Shown: in pieces, positions 33,257 to 46,255 of the stretch
Position numbering within the stretch: the stretch's first letter is position 1
Layout: every line of letters begins with the position of its first letter
Assembly: GCA_964059195.1 (NCBI GenBank)
Contig: CAXKWD010000005.1
Coordinates: 44,655,825 to 44,719,824, forward strand
Length of the DNA stretch: 64,000 bases
DNA from: Ectobius pallidus
Taxonomy: Eukaryota > Arthropoda > Insecta > Blattodea > Ectobiidae
Reading direction: 5' to 3'
Notes under the pieces: generated by a model
Databases searched by the model: none
The model's input: the letters and a program-made list of their open reading frames with translations, nothing else
What the model was told of the DNA's origin: nothing
Translations under genes and position numbers: made by a program

Positions 33257-34130
33257 TGTATCGTAAATAATACATACTACAAACAATACAAGAATTGATA
33301 AATTATAAGTTAAAACAATAAAATTACAAGGATATAATTACAAGTTTGATAAACTAAACTAAAATAAAATTAATGACTAATAAAATGGATATTCGATTTA
33401 TTTCTAAATTGTGGTAAATTTCGATAGTCTCTCATATGGCAAGGCAACGAATTCCAAAAGCGAGGGATTGATACATTGAAAGATGAAGAATAGAATGATG
33501 TTGTATGTCGGGGAATAAGCAGTAGACTTTGGTTATGCGTTCGTGAGGTCGAAAGGATATTAAAACGAGATTGTAAATAAGAAGGAGAGGAAGATAATAA
33601 TATGTTATGAAGGAAGATAAGAGAATGGATCATTTTCGTTGTTTGAGGCGCATCATGACAAGGTGTGAAAAGATGGCGTGACGTGGTCAAATCGTCTGAT
33701 ATTACAGATAAATCTAACACAAGCGTTATGAGCACGCTGAATTCTGTCAGTAAGGCTAGTGTTTAAGTTGGACAACAGAATATTGCAGTAATCGAAATGA
33801 GGCATCACTAGCGCTTGGGCTAGGGAGGAAGTCGTTCACAGTTTTTAGAGATTGGAGTACTGAATATACCTTTTTTTACAGACGTGTGACACTTGAGTGT
33901 TCCAATTTAGATCTGAATCCATAAAGACGCCAAGATTTTTACCGATAAGCTGTAGTTTATACCAGTGCCATTAATTTGCACGCGCGGCATGGTATTAATA
34001 TTTACTGTAATCATGAAACGCTGATGTCCCATTACAATTGCTTGCGAATTCCGTGTGTTTAAGGTAAGTCCAAAATTTTCTGCCCATTTTCAAACTGTAT
34101 TATAGCATGATTTTTGCTGTATCTTATTCA
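33257..34130 (-). pseudogene. CR1/Jockey-type LINE ORF2 C-terminal half
   Basis: On the minus strand from about 34120: NSQAIVMGHQRF, PRVQINGTGINYS and the LGV-like segment VFMDSDLNWN (in a shifted frame) are followed by SLKTVNDFLPSPSAS-like words and HFDYCNILLSNLN, also frame-shifted. The open part 33735-33370 then has HSLIFLHNILLSSSPSYLQ, SRTHNQSLLLIPRH and FNVSIPRFWNSLP. The final SF...(R/L)WNSLP motif is the hallmark of the C-terminus in Jockey/CR1-type LINEs. The RT palm is absent. It lies tail to tail with the LINE fragment at 32977-33256. Confidence 0.75.
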
Positions 34131-37100
34131 CAACAATCATTGTTTTGAAATTACTGTTATCACTCACTTCACTATTAGCACTCACTTTCATTTTTAAAGT
34201 TGTTTGTCATGATGTGTAGAATTTACATTTCATACTTACCTAAAAATAAATAATATGGAAATAAATTAAAACGGTTATACTTTTTCTCGGATATAAAATT
34301 CATTAACTTACCTAAACATTTGTTCAAGTTATGAGTTTAAAAATGTAAGTTATGGAAAATGAACGACAAGAGTGCCGAAGAGAGGTGATAGGAATCAATT
34401 CGAAAATCCAATATCTACGTTCATCGTAACTCGAACCCCGAAACGTTTGGTGATAATTTTTTTATGCTTTTCACTAAATTAAAGAGAAATTCCCACTTAA
34501 TGAAATAGAAAAAGTAAACAAAAATTGTTTCAAACTGCATCACCTCAGACAATTTTAAGGTTAACTTGCTTGCCAGAACAGACGGAGTTGTTTACTTCAA
34601 TAGAATATTGCATGTTTATTTTATTGGAATGTAACCATGTTCGATTTTTTTATAACTAAGATTATAAAGCAGTAACAAATTGTAACCACTCTTTTGCAAA
34701 TAAATTTCATTTAGATAGGCCTCTCACTTTCAATAACGTAATAATACTGTACATGAAATAATTACATTATAAAAGGCGTGCTTAGACACTTACGATATAT
34801 GAATGGCTTCATTCTCCTTTAAAGCAAATTTGTCTGTATTTTTCAGAAATAAATAATATTCGAAGGAACGTTCTCCTAGCTCTAATGAGTAATTAAATGT
34901 ACTTCAATTTCCAAAAGGAACTATTTTTAATCAGTCCATTAGCCAGCACATTCACCCAATAAGCATCTATGGAGTTTTTTCTACACAAACCGAAAAATAC
35001 ATTATACCCTACTACTTTTTCATACTTTTCTACATCCCTAATTTAAAATAAAATAAACTAAATTATTTATAAAAAATAAGTTGAATAGCTAAATGAGTCA
35101 TAGTATCTTCACGGTCCGTTAATATGAAACTTGTGAAAAGAAATATTTAATAATATCCTGTACTGGAAACTTTGCTCTCCGTTACTGTATAGGATACATC
35201 GATTAGGGACGTAAATTGGCATGTCAATTTGCGGACTGATAAGTTTAATATCTTTAATAAACAAGACAACACTGGGGACGTCACCTTCCCCCATCTAAGC
35301 TTGAAATGGAATTTGATATACATACAAATTTATTAGAAAAGGAGTTAATACAACTAATAATCGCTTTGCTTATTATACTTAGTAATCAATACGTTATTTA
35401 GCAATCGGTTTAAATATGTTCATTCTATTGAATACTCAGTGATATATGAAAACTAAATTACTGTATATTATTTGCGTAAGCACGTTTTGAGACGATTTCT
35501 CATGTAATTCTCTTCGGAATTAAGTCAAGGAAATCTCAGGTAGTCCCAACTAATTTAAGGGATAGGTTATTGCATGTCAGTTCCAATAGCGAACAAGTTT
35601 CGGCTTTGAAAGATTTGGGAAAGGGAGAAATAAGGTATAAGTATGTTTATTACCAAGAAAATATAAATGTTTTGTAGAACCTTAGTGGCAAGCAAACGAT
35701 TTATGAGGTATTGTGAAGAGTGCAAAAACGTATCAATAGGTTGTGCCTTAACAATAAGTATATGTAATGTAATTTACTTTTTCATTCCGCAAATCGCAGA
35801 TACGTCACGTTCCGTGATATATTAAAGAAAACCTAGAGCAGATGAAAGGTAATTGCACTGGTGGGAAATCTTTATGATACAAGTGGGTGAAATCCCTGAG
35901 AATTTTATTTGAGTATGTAAATATGTAATGTGTGTTTTTTTTTATTGGCTTAGATGGTCACTAGGCTTAACCAATAAAATGTAACATAAGCCACGTGACC
36001 AGTCTTGGTGAGTAAAAATCAATGAATTGGGCGGAACAAATTTTCCAAAATTAGCCTAACTTTGAAAGTGGATTTTGGAAATTTAAGATACTACTTGTTA
36101 GTCAACCTCTGAAGCGGGATGTTAAATAAAAATGTGTTATAGATTACCATACGGGTGATTTAAAATGTGTGTGGATAGGTTAGATTAGATTACAGCCCTA
36201 CGAAAAGTCAAAGTGCAGTAGGAATATGATAAAAACTACCATATAGGTAAAACCTAGAAAAGTTATAAGATAGGAGCGCAACCACTTGTGCAGTGAAAAG
36301 ATTTTCAGATAGGGCAAACACAAAATTATAGTATAGCCAGGAAAGGAAATTCGACGTTTTACCACATGGATTAATACGCAGGAATTATCTACAAAAATGT
36401 ACATGAGAATTCAGAGTTTTGTAAGTGACGAATTATTTGAAATTATTCAGACATTATATAAAAAAAATTAAATCACTATGTTCAATTTGAACCATGGACT
36501 TGGATTCTGTAGAAATAGCACTCCTGCCACATTCACATCATCAACCTGAGGATAGAATCGACTGGTTTGGCCCACTGATAGCCTGGGTAGGTAGACGAAA
36601 TAAATTCGAGTAAAGGATTACTCAATGGCGTTCTACCATCTTCCAGACTGGAGCAGCTGACATAAGTACCTATTTACATAAATTGGGTATGATAAGTCCG
36701 CCACAACTGACGCCCAATCGTGGTGTAGTAATAATTTCCGCCACAAGCTCTTATCTCAGAGAGATTGTGTGCAACCGAATACATCTTCTTTCGAAAAAAT
36801 CGTATTTTCGTCTTAATGAAGATCGATCGAATAGCTGTAAGTTTTCAGCGAGGCTGTAGTCTAATTTCCCTTCATCCACCCTTCTGCATCCCTTAAAACG
36901 TCATTATTACATCCCGGGGAAACTGGGTCATTCTCAAGACTAACTCACACCCCATCCTTAAGATCAAGATCTCTCATCATAATCTAATATGCATAGAACC
37001 GCACTTCCTCCCCATTGCTTCTAGACGGGATAGAAAAATGCTGTTATGATGGCGAATGAATTAGCTGGCAGACATTACAAATGGTATAGTTTTGTTAATT

Positions 37101-37244
37101 TAATTTCCTTATTTCACATGTTACAATTAGTGTTTTGCTTTTCTCTTATGTAAAAAAAGTTATTGGATTCAGCACGTCGAAGATAAGAGTAGTTTGTATA
37201 TGAAAACTGTTATTATTCCTGTATTTATTATGGAAGTTACATTA
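34131..37244. other. Unassigned AT-rich sequence
   Basis: Three kilobases with no supported gene, repeat or RNA. 36480-37020 is slightly GC-richer and reads like aged repeat sequence, but no partner copy was found. Confidence 0.5.
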
Positions 37245-37513
37245 CAGCGACCGTCATAGCATCCATGACTACAGATCCGTTGGCCCAGGTTCGATACCTC
37301 CTCGGATTTTTCTGAGGTAAGGAGATCTGGAACATGGTGCACTCAGCCTCGTAATTTAATCTGAGGCGCTAATTGATAGAGAAGTAGCGGCTCCGGTCAT
37401 GGAAATCACCATTAACGGCTGTGGGCGTCGGCATGCCCCAATCCTGCCATCTGCCAATGGTAGATGACGCAGCGGTCGGGTGGTAGGTCTAGTCCCTTCA
37501 GGAAAGTAGCGCC
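37245..37513 (+). mobile_element. tRNA-derived SINE, family A
   Basis: Matches the copies at 15054 (-) and 52605 (+). It has a B-box-like AGGTTCGATACC, CTCCTCGGATTTTTCTGAGG, GAAGTAGCGGCTCCGGT, GGCTGTGGGCGTCGGCATGC, CCCCAATCCTGCCATCTG and GGTAGATGACGCAGCGG. The head is diverged (CGACCGTCATAGCATCCATG) and the A box is not intact, so internal transcription is doubtful. Confidence 0.75.
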
Positions 37514-38788
37514 ACGGAGTTTAGTTTTAGTTTAACATTAAAGTACATTATTTATACTAATGAAAATTAAGTTTATATTACTAAATCTGGGGGTTCAGAA
37601 ATGCATAGTAGTAGGCTACTAAAGAAACACCATTTATATGTTAACGAATATTTTTAAGTTGGGTATGTGACTTTTACCAATCACTAAAACCGTCTTCACA
37701 CAACGTAGAGTGTTATTTATCGACCTCTTTTCGTGAACCAGGCAGGAGATTTCCTAAGCTGGGTGTTTACATTCGCAGTTATGGTCAAATAATGCAAGCA
37801 ATTTGTAAACTACTTGCTGCAATTTATATACCAGCTATTAACATTTGCATTATCGTTTTTTGTTGCTCGTTTCCAGCCGTTCCGCATTTGTTTAACACTG
37901 TGGTTTCCATTGTTTAACTTTCGCCAACATTGCATAAATAACGTTTTTTATGTGTTGTACTTTTCCCCAGTTAGAATTCATTATTGTTTCACATGAACGT
38001 TTTGCGTCCTGTGTCAAAGTCCATTTCCCTACATGCAAGAGGTCTAGATTTTTTCTTTTGCAAAATTATATATATATATATTTATACAGGTGTACCTATA
38101 ATGTAATATAACATATTACGCTAAAATTTCCATCATCGTCGTAAATAGTTCGTTTCACTATTGAATTTCATTTAAAAATAGTATAAACTAGCATTCATGC
38201 CGAACTGCATAAAATACCTTTATATATACCTTTAAATAGCAAAAAATACCATAAGGGTTAATACCTTTCGTTAATAGTACCATATCATCCGATCAATACA
38301 ATGGTTCTTAGTCTTGCCGTCGTTCGAATCTATCCTGAGCATGAATATTTATTTATATATGTATTTACTTATTCAGTTATTTAATGAATGAATATGTGAA
38401 CTATACAGACGAACAAATTATGAATTTATTGAACAAAACTTAATAAAAGTGAAAGAATAATATTACAAATACTAATGGAATTTGAATTAAAAAATATATT
38501 CTAAGTGGTAAGCGAAATTCATTCTAAATTACGACAACTTAAGAAAAGTTTTATTTTATTGATGAGCTTCATTTAATTAAGTTAAAGTTGATTATGATAT
38601 TAAGGTGTGTAGGATCCTGAACGATGGTCACAATCAAAAGGTCTATGGAGTATACTATTCGTAGATATTTACTTAATAGTGACATTGAAAACGAAAATGT
38701 TTTAAGTTTTTACAAATTGCCATAAAATATGATTCCTAAATAGTTAATCACTGAAAATATACTTCGCCTATTTTTAGACTAGATCCAT

Positions 38789-38789
<1 letters not shown>
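37514..38789. other. Unassigned AT-rich sequence
   Basis: No supported gene. An open frame at 37814-37996 is hydrophobic only by base composition. Confidence 0.5.

Positions 38790-38858
<69 letters not shown>
38790..38858. repeat. (CT)n microsatellite
   Basis: More than 30 CT units with one CCC and one CTA interruption. The minus-strand open frame through it translates to an Arg-Glu repeat and is an artefact. Confidence 0.97.
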
Positions 38859-39769
38859 CCTGCGTTTTGCCTCTCGCATTCTATTTGCAGTATCATACTC
38901 ATGTAATCAGAATTTAAGTACACAATAAGTAGACAGTAAAATTTACAAATTGAAACTGCATCTTCTGTTCCTGTCCCATACATTTTTTTAATGAATTGTT
39001 ATTTTAATGTGCAATGTTTTTAAAATTATTTTTTGCACTATTCTTATTACACATAGTGAAACTACTTATGGCCACATATCATTACACAGGTGACGGCTGG
39101 AATGTGATTGCTTCCGAATATTTTAAGGTTAATAAATGAAACTAGTCACAAATTTAAGAAACCAGTGCCAATTTTTTATTCTTTTATGCATTTTACACAT
39201 CTGAGCTCCAGTACCATTGGTTACTGTTTAAGATTGCAACCATAGATTATGTTTTTTACAGATACTTTTAAAATTGTGACAGACATTGCTTTTAATGTGT
39301 ACATTTTACAGCTCATTTTGTATGAATTCTGTATACAAGAGTATGAATCTGTAATTGGAATGGACCCAATCCACAAATACATCCGAGGTTTTAAAGTGGA
39401 AATGTACAAATCGAAGAATGTTCATGTATGTTAATGTTAATGAAAGATACCAATATACTCGTAGATATTTTGAACATTATGGCAGTTATTATTGTTATTA
39501 TTGTTAAGTTGAAAGTTCTGTAGGAGACAGTTATTCACAAGTCAGTTTTCTTTCGAAGTAAAGAATATACTCTAAAATTTATAAACGGTCTTCTCAGTAC
39601 TGAACTCTTGAACCATAGAATATACTGCAAAATTTATAATCAGTCTTTTGAGCACTGAATTCTTGAACCAAGCTATTATCCCAAAACAGGTAATAATCCT
39701 TGAATTTAATATAATATAAACCATTCCAGTTTACCCTACACATGCGGTATAGCTTGTATGTCAAGGATG
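38859..39769. other. Unassigned AT-rich sequence
   Basis: 39545-39680 carries an ~80 bp direct duplication: GAATATACT(C/G)(T/C)AAAATTTATAA, then (C/A)GTCTT.T(C/G)AG(T/C)ACTGAA, then TCTTGAACCA appears twice. No gene supported. Confidence 0.5.
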
Positions 39770-41975
39770 GTTAGTTAAAGTTATGAGATTTTGTTTTGTT
39801 TGAAATTACGTGGGCTACAATATTGTTATCTTCATATTTACGTTAAACCTATTTTTTTTATAAATATAATGAAATATTTGGAAAATAGGTTTTTCACTTT
39901 AAAACTTTTGATTTTTGCGCTATTTATTCTGATTCGAGATATTATTTAAAAACCTTTCCTATAAACGTTATAGCCTACAGTTTTATAAATCTACTGATAC
40001 ACAGTAGATACATATATTTATATGCATGATAACACTGGGGGGGAGAAGAAATCGAGACGTGGCCGCCCAGTTGTCGCGAGCATTGTGACTTGCTATACTA
40101 ATTCTTAAAAAGTTGATCCCGTAATTTTTTAATGCAGTAAATGTATTGGGATTTCATCTAGTACGAGACGTAAACTAGACAAATGGGATTGTGGTAATTA
40201 AATATGAAACTTAAATTGGTTTTATCAAAGAAATAGCAAAATGACATAAAACAATAAACGGTTATGATTTTTTAAATGCAACTTCTAATGCTTATGCCAA
40301 TTTTAGTTCGAGAGACTTTCCTCTAACCCTTTTCACTATGGGTCATTCCATTATCCAGACCTATGGACATCCGTGTTCCGGAATGGCAATACCGGCAGCT
40401 GTTTAAAGAGACTGTTTTAGTGCTTTACAGCCTAACGGACTGCAACTACCCTTACACCCCTGATATGTTATAATATAATTTATTTTCTTTCATCAACCAG
40501 TTATTTTTATCTTCACGTTTTATTTACATTTGTTGTGTCTCATGTATTCAATCGTTGATGTTTGGTATTGGATCCATTCTATTTTCCTAGGAATCAACCG
40601 GCGAGTCAATCAAAAGAGATCACAAGAATTTATTAATTTCCAACAGCTCTTTAACTCGAAAGCCCCAGAAATTTGAGGTTGCCTCTGGAATATGAATTGT
40701 CAACATGTCAACCATCTATAATTTTTTGTAACTTATCTCTTCGAACGCTTACAAAAATCTTCTCTGATGGAGATGTTTGAGGTAGGTGTTGTTGAGAAGA
40801 TTTATATAAACGATGGTACTACAATTTTGTAAGGAAGATTTCTGTTACACCAAGTGCCATGGACAAAGAATTATACGTGCGACGATGCCCTAAAAATCTT
40901 CCGTGGTTATATTCTCAATACGTATGGGGAAAATCTGACCTTGGTTTCTACGGAATTCTCGAAGAGACTCTACTAAGAATAAAGATCAGAACAGAAACTA
41001 CGCAATGGAAGTTTCAAAAGAACACTGATACCTATTACAACTTCCAAGTTGCATCAGTTACTTTGTGATTTCCAAAAAGGATGAGCTATAAGTGCTGAAA
41101 AGTCGACTTGGTCTGTTCTCCAGTGTGTAAGCATTGTAGTGGATATCTTGCTTAAACTCACATACTTATTCCAAGGGAGATTGTTTCGATCTATCTTTCG
41201 CAGATTAAAACTGTACGTACTGTACATATCAACGATTGAATATATGATAGAAACAACAAATTTAAATAAAATATAAACAAAAAAGAGCTATAATGGGAGG
41301 TGTGTGATCCACTATGCTGTAGGGCACTTATAGTGATGTGATACTGTGTCTCTAAACAGCTGCCGCTTTTGCCAATCCAGGAGACCGGCCCATAGGGGTG
41401 GATAATGAAATGGCCCTGTGTGAAGAAGGTTAGAGGAAACTACTCTAACGAAAATTGTCAAATGCATTAGAAATTGTATTTAAAAATCATTTTATATTGT
41501 TGATGCAATTTTGTTGCTTCTTTGATAAAACCAACTTAAAGTTGTAGAATTAAGAAGAATAATCACTTTTATCTACTTTACATCCTGTAGTAGATTATAA
41601 TCCCAATATATCAACTTCATGCACAAGTTAAAGGATCAACTATTCTAGTATTAGTATAGTAAGTCTTACTGCTCGCGATAATTGAGCGGCCGCCTCGCAC
41701 GCCGAACCTTTTCGCTTTTCCCCCTCCCAGCGTTATCATAGCATATAAGTAAATAAAAGTGTAAATCAGTAGATTTAGAAAAGTGAAGACTTTAAGCTTT
41801 AGAGTATGGTTTTTACATAATAATAATATGGCGCAAAATAGTTTCAATGCTAAAAACCTATTTATTCGCACATTTTATTAAATTTATCAAAAGAAACTGT
41901 TAGGTTAATCGTAAATATTCACATAACAATAATGTGGCCTATTTATTTGCAAACAGAACAGATAAAAGTTAATTT
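39770..41975. repeat. Long imperfect inverted repeat (foldback), ~2.2 kb
   Basis: The left arm 39770-40560 aligns with the reverse complement of 41225-41975 over its whole length. Matching words in mirrored order include CAATATTGTTAT/CATTATTGTTAT, AAATAGGTTTTT, AAATCTACTGAT, TATGC.TGATAAC.CTGGG, TCGCGAGCA, ACTATACTAAT, TTGGTTTTATCAAAGAA, TTTCCTCTAACC, CGGCAGCTGTTTA and TTCAATCGTTGAT. Substitutions and short indels are scattered evenly. A 664 bp spacer (40561-41224) has no mirror partner. The arms are far longer than in typical MITEs. Candidates are a foldback transposon with long TIRs, or an inverted duplication. A transcript across it could form a long duplex. Confidence 0.85.
40859..41068 (+). 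other. Small open frame in the foldback spacer, 69 codons
   Basis: This is the only ATG-started frame of its size in the unique spacer. The product would be basic and Trp/Tyr-rich (LPWLYSQYVWGKSDLGFYG). I recognise no domain. It is centrally placed between the two long arms, where a transposon would carry its gene, but it is too short for a transposase and could be chance. Confidence 0.2.
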
Positions 41976-42127
41976 TTGTCCGATCATTAGCAACAGAGAA
42001 AGTGACTGTTCCACAAATAGTGACATTTTTTAACCTATGAGGGAGACTGAGTGGCAAGCTCCTGAGGGATTTTGTGGGTCTTTTGTGAAAATTTTCTATC
42101 TAATTATTTACGATGTTTGATGTTTTT

Positions 42128-42260
42128 GAGTCTTGATTGACCTGGCTAGTAGGATGTGAAGCTCACATTCAGCAGATCTCAGATTCAAGTCCCACTGCCG
42201 GTCAACTGACTCAAGTTTTCTGTGGTTTGTTTTAATCGTCAAAATAAATGATTAATTGTT
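42128..42260 (+). mobile_element. Possible SINE family C fragment
   Basis: A tRNA-like B-box remnant AGATTCAAGTCCC followed by CGGTCAACTGACTCAAGTTTT and CTGTGGTTTGTTTTAATCG, comparable with the head-to-body transition of the family at 13612 and 49268. Heavily decayed. Confidence 0.3.
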
Positions 42261-43199
42261 AATTTAATTTTAATAACCTCTTCCATGGTTCACTCCGTTT
42301 ATTGCAACTTCGCTAATGCCTCCTACCATATTAAATCACTATATCATATAAGCCTTCCACAAGTTTATGCGGTGTGGGGCGGCTCTCCCTAATCTTTGAA
42401 TTGGAGAGGTCCGTGCCATTCATGAGACGCGATAAAACGGATGGATTGTTCTCAACTCAACAAATATTTGAAGAGATGCATTTTAATGCCTTCAAAACAG
42501 CACTTCCTAATAGCGATAAAATTAGAATTCACAGTAAAGTAATTGTCGCGAAAAATTAACATAACCCCAGATATTAGACAAATTGTGGCAAAAATTGTTT
42601 TATTTGGGTAAAAATATGTTTTTAATATATTTTTAACAATATTTTCGTAATTTATGTGACTTTCTCGTAATGTTGACAACAAATGAATGCGTTGGCCATG
42701 ATATTAACCAAAGAAGAATACTTCTCCGTGGTAAGGCAGAGCAGAATTTTGCACTCCGAAACTAACAGCCCACAAAGAAGCCAAAAAGGAAGAAATTTAG
42801 GATCAAGTTATGATGTTAAGCACACCAAGTACAGTCAGGCCCATCACAGTCTGCTCCATAAATTCTAAGCTCCTTGCCAATGCCACACCTAATTTATCTA
42901 AATGGTTCCTGTACAGATCTCGCAGTCTAAGTTAGATATGTACAAGTGAGATATTAAAAATCTGTCTTCATAGTCTAAAACACAATTCTCACTTCTTTCG
43001 TATCTAAACATAATTACTTTCAGAAGTAATGATAATACGGAATCAGGTTTATGGTGAGGGTATCGTCTTATTCATGATTCCACTATTATCCGAAAAAATT
43101 AAAGCGCGAAATGGTATCTAATAAGTCTGACTCGAACAAGGTGCTATTTATTGAAGCACAATGACTGCTTGTAAGCCTACTAATAGATATATCAACTTG
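42261..43199. other. Unassigned AT-rich sequence
   Basis: No supported feature. Confidence 0.5.
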
Positions 43200-43385
43200 T
43201 TATCGTCACGGGCTCACATTCGAGAAGTGGTGAATTCAAATCTCATATTTTGTGGTCAATATGAGCGTGAGGGTTTTTAGGTTTTCGCAAATGTGTCCAC
43301 TACCCGTTGCCTATAGGTTTGTGATATCACACCAGGAAGTTCCTCAACGGCACTTTGTTGTAAATCCCGAAAAGAGGAGTTTTAG
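43200..43385 (+). mobile_element. SINE family C, diverged
   Basis: GTCACGGGCTCACATTCGAG, a B-box remnant TGAATTCAAATCTC, then TTGTGGTC and GAGGGTTTTTAGGTTTTCGC. This parallels 49268-49440 (GAGTTCAAATC, CTTGTGGCC, TTGGGTTTTTCATAGTTTCC) and, less closely, 13893-13612. Confidence 0.45.
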
Positions 43386-43617
43386 TAGGGAAAGAATGAA
43401 TCATTGCTAATCGTGAAATAAAATTCTGTTTTCAGATATCGAGTCATTCAAAGATTGATTCTAACAGCGTTGTCATTTATTCGTTCGACCATTACTTTTT
43501 GCGATAGATGGCAAGGTATAAAGGCATACAGACAGCAGGGCTTCGCTTGGCCATTAAAACAAACAAACGAAATTAACAATATTAAAATTAACATGTACAT
43601 AATCTATCTTATTTTTA

Positions 43618-44467
43618 AAGTATTTGTACACCCAAGAAACCCAAAAATTTCTGAAAAATTGCATTTTTTGAAAACAACATATTTAGATAGACAGTTCTTT
43701 TCTCTTTAACTTCATACATTAATTTTTAAATTCTGGCTGCTAGTTCCTTAGATAGAGCCCTTTTGCTAAGAAGCTTCATTTTGCCATGCCCCTTAGCTAT
43801 CTATCAAATTTCAGTATTATTATTATCCCTCTCTGATAGAAATTCTCATATTGACTGTTAGTTGTCACTAATACACTAGGGAGTAAGTGGAGCCATGCTG
43901 GGGTAAGAATGAACTGTTTGAACATCGTATTTCATGTTTATCCCTACATGTGTTTTCCATGCGTTTCAATACAGGTTTGCTTTCTTCTCAGTTTAATGTA
44001 AGTAGGAAATCGCTGAGTATTCAATGGTTTCAAACATCATAAGTCTCTTATAAATTAACATATCAAGGTGATTTTGGTGTCATTTTGAAGCTTAAAATGT
44101 CCTCTAGAGCTTGACATTGAGAAATTTATGATATATGATTATTCTACTGTGATCTAGATTTTTTTTTATAATTATGCGAAAAAAATCAGTTTATATAAAT
44201 TTATGTAACCATTTAAAATTTTAATTGAACAAAAAACCGTAAATGTCAGGCACTAAAGAATTATTCTGAAAATTTTGTGTTTCTATCTTCCATAATTTTG
44301 AAGTAATCGTGTTTCAAATTTATAGTCTAAATTTTCAAGAAAACAAATTATGAACAATTACGAAAATTTTCTTTTTAAATGTCTTAGTATATAGGTGTAT
44401 ATTATATACCGGTATAAAACTGAAAGCCCTGATGATTAAAAATAAAATTGTCATACCTAAAGGTGTA
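43618..44467. repeat. Dispersed ~870 bp repeat, copy 2
   Basis: Direct-orientation partner of 16822-17696, with the same order of blocks from TCTGAAAAATTG to ATACCTAAA(G/C)GTGT. Its right flank differs from that of copy 1, where a TIR element follows at once, so the shared end near 44467/17696 is a true repeat boundary. Confidence 0.8.
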
Positions 44468-46024
44468 CAGCTACCTCAATACAGGTTGCTGATTGACCAG
44501 TTCAATTTTCAATTGCTGCTTCCAAGTCTTGAATATTGTTGAGAGTCTAATATTAATCTAAATCGATATGCCTAGTTGGAAATCAATAATTGGAATAACA
44601 ACACTAATTAAATTTAATTTAATATGTAATTGAGATAATATTATATCACATACAATACGCGCGTTATAGTATGATCGATCAAAAAGTACAAAATGTATTA
44701 GGAGACTTCCAATCAACAACCAGTTTACAGTCTTAAATACAGGACTTCAAAGAGACTGAAAATATTTTGTTATTTAATTTTATACTATTCAACCGTTTGA
44801 TTTCTGTTTTCAAAATGTTTTAATATCATAACGGAATAATTGATCGAAAAAGAATCCCATAATCCTTTATTCAGTTATGTAATTCTACAATTAAGTAATT
44901 ATGTAAAAATTATATATAATGCCGCATACAGTATTACTTTTTAGACTGTATTATGACATGCATTGAATTGCAGTTACTTATTGCTCAGCCCTTCAGTTTC
45001 TCATTGAAGAAGTCTCATTGTGTTGATTAGTCAGGTGGATCATTTCTATCCTGATGAAAGGATGCAGTGGTGTTTGATATGTATCACTGATGTTTAGTAC
45101 AGTTATATAATATTGCCGACAAATGCAGATGTTTCGCATTAAAATATTTACAATGTTGACCATGAAAATAATAAACAAACACTGCTGATTTCTAACCCAC
45201 GTATTTAAACTCCCAGATTAAACAAATAATCCCCCTCGTCATCTCATTACGTAATTACAATATTTCGCGGAGGTCACACCCTTGTTGCATTATGAATAGA
45301 TTTAGGGAATTTTCATCAGGTGCCAGTAAACAAAAATCATTTGTACAACTTCATTTAATCGGGTTACCCTTGCTACAGATTTATGATTGATTTCTACAGT
45401 CATGCAATGTTATGCCATCGTGATATTTATTTAAGACTTAGCACTGATCTAGTAGTAAGTATAGTGATTTGTGTTTCATTGGCTATTTAGCTCGCGATTT
45501 TCTCAGTGAATAAGTTTATGCATGTAGGTGCCGTGCTTATTCTGTTCCACGATATCTTTATTTCTATTTAACGCACTCTTAACCCTCATTTTGTGCTTCG
45601 TACATCTATATAAGAGTGTAACAATCAGCATTTAAACCTTAAATGCACGAGACTCAATTTCACATAAAATATACAAACTCATGCCGAACAGAGGAAATAG
45701 CTAAGACAACGATTAGGCTCAGATTACTTGTTTTACTGTATTCTTTAAATTTTACATGAAATTTTAATTTTCCTTCTGGTTTTCTTCCCATTATTTTATT
45801 AAACGTTTAATGAAAATCACTTAATCATATAGGCTTCGTTACGAATTTAAGGGTGAAACTAATCTCTTATTTCATTAACTATACAATGGATTCCCTATGT
45901 ATGAAAATTATGTAGGCTTAATATAATGTACTTTAAGGGATCATGTATCCTATGAAGACAAGTACTGGTTATTTTTAAGACTATTTTTATGTACTTTACT
46001 CCTATCACCTCTTTTTAGAAATAT
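44468..46024. other. Unassigned AT-rich sequence
   Basis: No supported gene or repeat. Confidence 0.5.
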
Positions 46025-46255
46025 GTCTGAGTAGCACAGTCAGAATCGCGCTGGCTTTCTGTGCCCACGGTTGCGGGTTCGATTCATGTCCAGGTCGATA
46101 CCAGTCATGTGTTTATTAAATATGTGACAGGTCCATATCTATACATTTTCGGTTATGCTAAAGAACTCGTGCTTTATAAAATTCCGACAAACTGGCAATG
46201 ATCAGAGGTCTAACTTTCACTACATTCCCGTCGTTAAATAATAATAACATCAAGC
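46025..46255 (+). mobile_element. tRNA-derived SINE, family D
   Basis: CGCGCTGGCTTTCTGTGCCC, B box GGTTCGATTC, GTCCAGGTCGATACCAGTC, GACAGGTCCATATCTATACAT, AAGAACTC, AAATTCCG and TACATTCCCGTCGTTAAATAA. It matches 14455-14668 in order and spacing. Confidence 0.7.

Noticed and set aside
38774..38983. Open frame translating to a long Arg-Glu repeat (minus strand)
   Set aside because: It is only the (CT)n microsatellite at 38790-38858 read as protein.
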